Positions 4,916 to 5,305 of a stretch of 5,305 bases of DNA are shown in pieces; position 1 is the first letter of the stretch, and each line of letters begins with the position of its first letter. A program made the translations under genes and the position numbers. The notes below the pieces were generated by a model. That model searched no databases and was not told the DNA's origin. It was given only the letters and a program-made list of their open reading frames with translations. The stretch is from Desulfobulbaceae bacterium (lineage in GTDB: Bacteria; Desulfobacterota; Desulfobulbia; Desulfobulbales; SURF-16), in assembly GCA_024763495.1 (NCBI GenBank), contig JANTFJ010000207.1:1-5305 (forward strand), written 5' to 3'.

Positions 4916-5305
4916 TGAACTCTGAACAAGTACAAGAAATCAATCTGATTGCCCCCCCATTGCCCTATACAATGGGCAATGGGGGTGATCTCATTAAACA
5001 TGGACTTCTAGCTGAATTTGCAACATGGCAATGTAAATCATTAAAGAGAAAACTAACATTTTATGATCCTTTTGGTGGACGTCCATGGCAACAACCTATA
5101 CATAAAGAAGTTTCAAACAGAATTAAAAAACTTGCGGAATGCCCACTAAAACAAATATTACAGCAAGAAAATAATAAATATATTGGCAGTGGGCATATTG
5201 TAAAAAAAATCTCTGCAATGCACGGCAATACAATAAAAACATTTTCTTCAGATAGAGAATCAAGCGCAAGACATGATCTCAAAATCACAGGACTTCCTCT
5301 CATTG
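4915..5305 (+). CDS. partial gene, RlmJ-like methyltransferase-type N-terminal region (tentative)
   Basis: The gene starts in the TAATG overlap with the previous stop and runs off the window open after 130 codons. The overlap and weak own ribosome site suggest translational coupling. Residues 20-32 read MGNGGDLIKHGLL and residues 47-58 LTFYDPFGGRPW. From memory, RlmJ (the 23S rRNA adenine methyltransferase, DUF519) has GNHADVLKH followed by YLDTHAGAG at a similar spacing, so a Rossmann-type SAM-binding protein is plausible. GSGHIVKK (91-98) and FSSDRE (110-115), which could be the next strand, are compatible. The three-Cys-motif partner family TcmP is another possibility. Catalytic motifs further downstream are not in the window, so activity cannot be judged. 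Composition matches the two genes before it. The existence of the gene is well supported; the family call is tentative. Confidence 0.8.
   Translation, partial: MNSEQVQEINLIAPPLPYTMGNGGDLIKHGLLAEFATWQCKSLKRKLTFYDPFGGRPWQQPIHKEVSNRIKKLAECPLKQILQQENNKYIGSGHIVKKISAMHGNTIKTFSSDRESSARHDLKITGLPLI
4954..4985 (+). repeat. perfect 12-bp GC-rich inverted repeat inside the third cassette gene
   Basis: CCCCCATTGCCC (4954-4965) and GGGCAATGGGGG (4974-4985) are exact reverse complements around an 8-nt loop. The left arm lies within a run of seven C (4952-4958). The element covers codons 14-24 of the gene starting at 4915 and encodes part of the conserved-looking GNGGD motif. It stands out sharply in an AT-rich gene. 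No T-run follows, so an intrinsic terminator is unlikely; mRNA structure that tunes translation is possible. Confidence 0.65.

Noticed and set aside
5061..5303. 80-codon minus-strand frame at the right edge with cysteine-rich hydrophobic sequence
   Set aside because: It is antisense to the + strand gene starting at 4915, which is coupled to its neighbour and carries conserved-looking motifs.

Overview
The left half of the window (about 1-3040) looks like a core locus of an anaerobic or respiring bacterium, most likely a deltaproteobacterial (Desulfobacterota-type) lineage. The evidence is a 637-residue succinate dehydrogenase/fumarate reductase flavoprotein followed by a 254-residue iron-sulfur subunit. 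From memory, both match the long form of the enzyme found in Geobacter-like and Bacteroidetes-like organisms better than the shorter E. coli form. No search was run, so the lineage is an inference. DNA here is close to half G+C.

Layout: 1-235 is a leader without a gene; it holds a long hairpin (124-182) and a competing pairing (159-168 with 212-221) that ends against the Shine-Dalgarno of sdhA. sdhA is at 236-2149 and sdhB at 2187-2951, 37 nt apart, clearly one operon. The membrane anchor gene sdhC is not in the window on either side. From 2952 to 3643 there is a gap without a gene. It starts with ordinary composition and becomes very AT-rich from about 3050 (only 3 G/C in the 60 bases 3241-3300). 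This part holds 9-bp tandem repeats, a pair of near-identical palindromes and a weak promoter candidate.

The right half (3644 to the end) is a tight three-gene + strand cassette of low G+C that looks acquired. The genes are a 209-aa protein with a possible, degenerate restriction-endonuclease-like core; a 206-aa protein with a four-cysteine zinc ribbon and a C-terminal J domain; and a third gene, cut by the window edge, whose start overlaps the stop of the second (TAATG). The visible 130 residues of the third carry a GNGGDLIKH motif and a DPFGGRPW motif that recall the N-terminal region of RlmJ-like methyltransferases. A perfect 12-bp GC-rich hairpin lies inside its first 25 codons.

sdhA and sdhB together make the catalytic, membrane-extrinsic part of a succinate:quinone oxidoreductase. 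The three downstream genes are probably co-transcribed and translationally linked. Their combination of a nuclease-like protein, a chaperone-recruiting J protein and a methyltransferase-like protein fits an accessory (perhaps defence) cassette. That role is a hypothesis and is not shown by the sequence.
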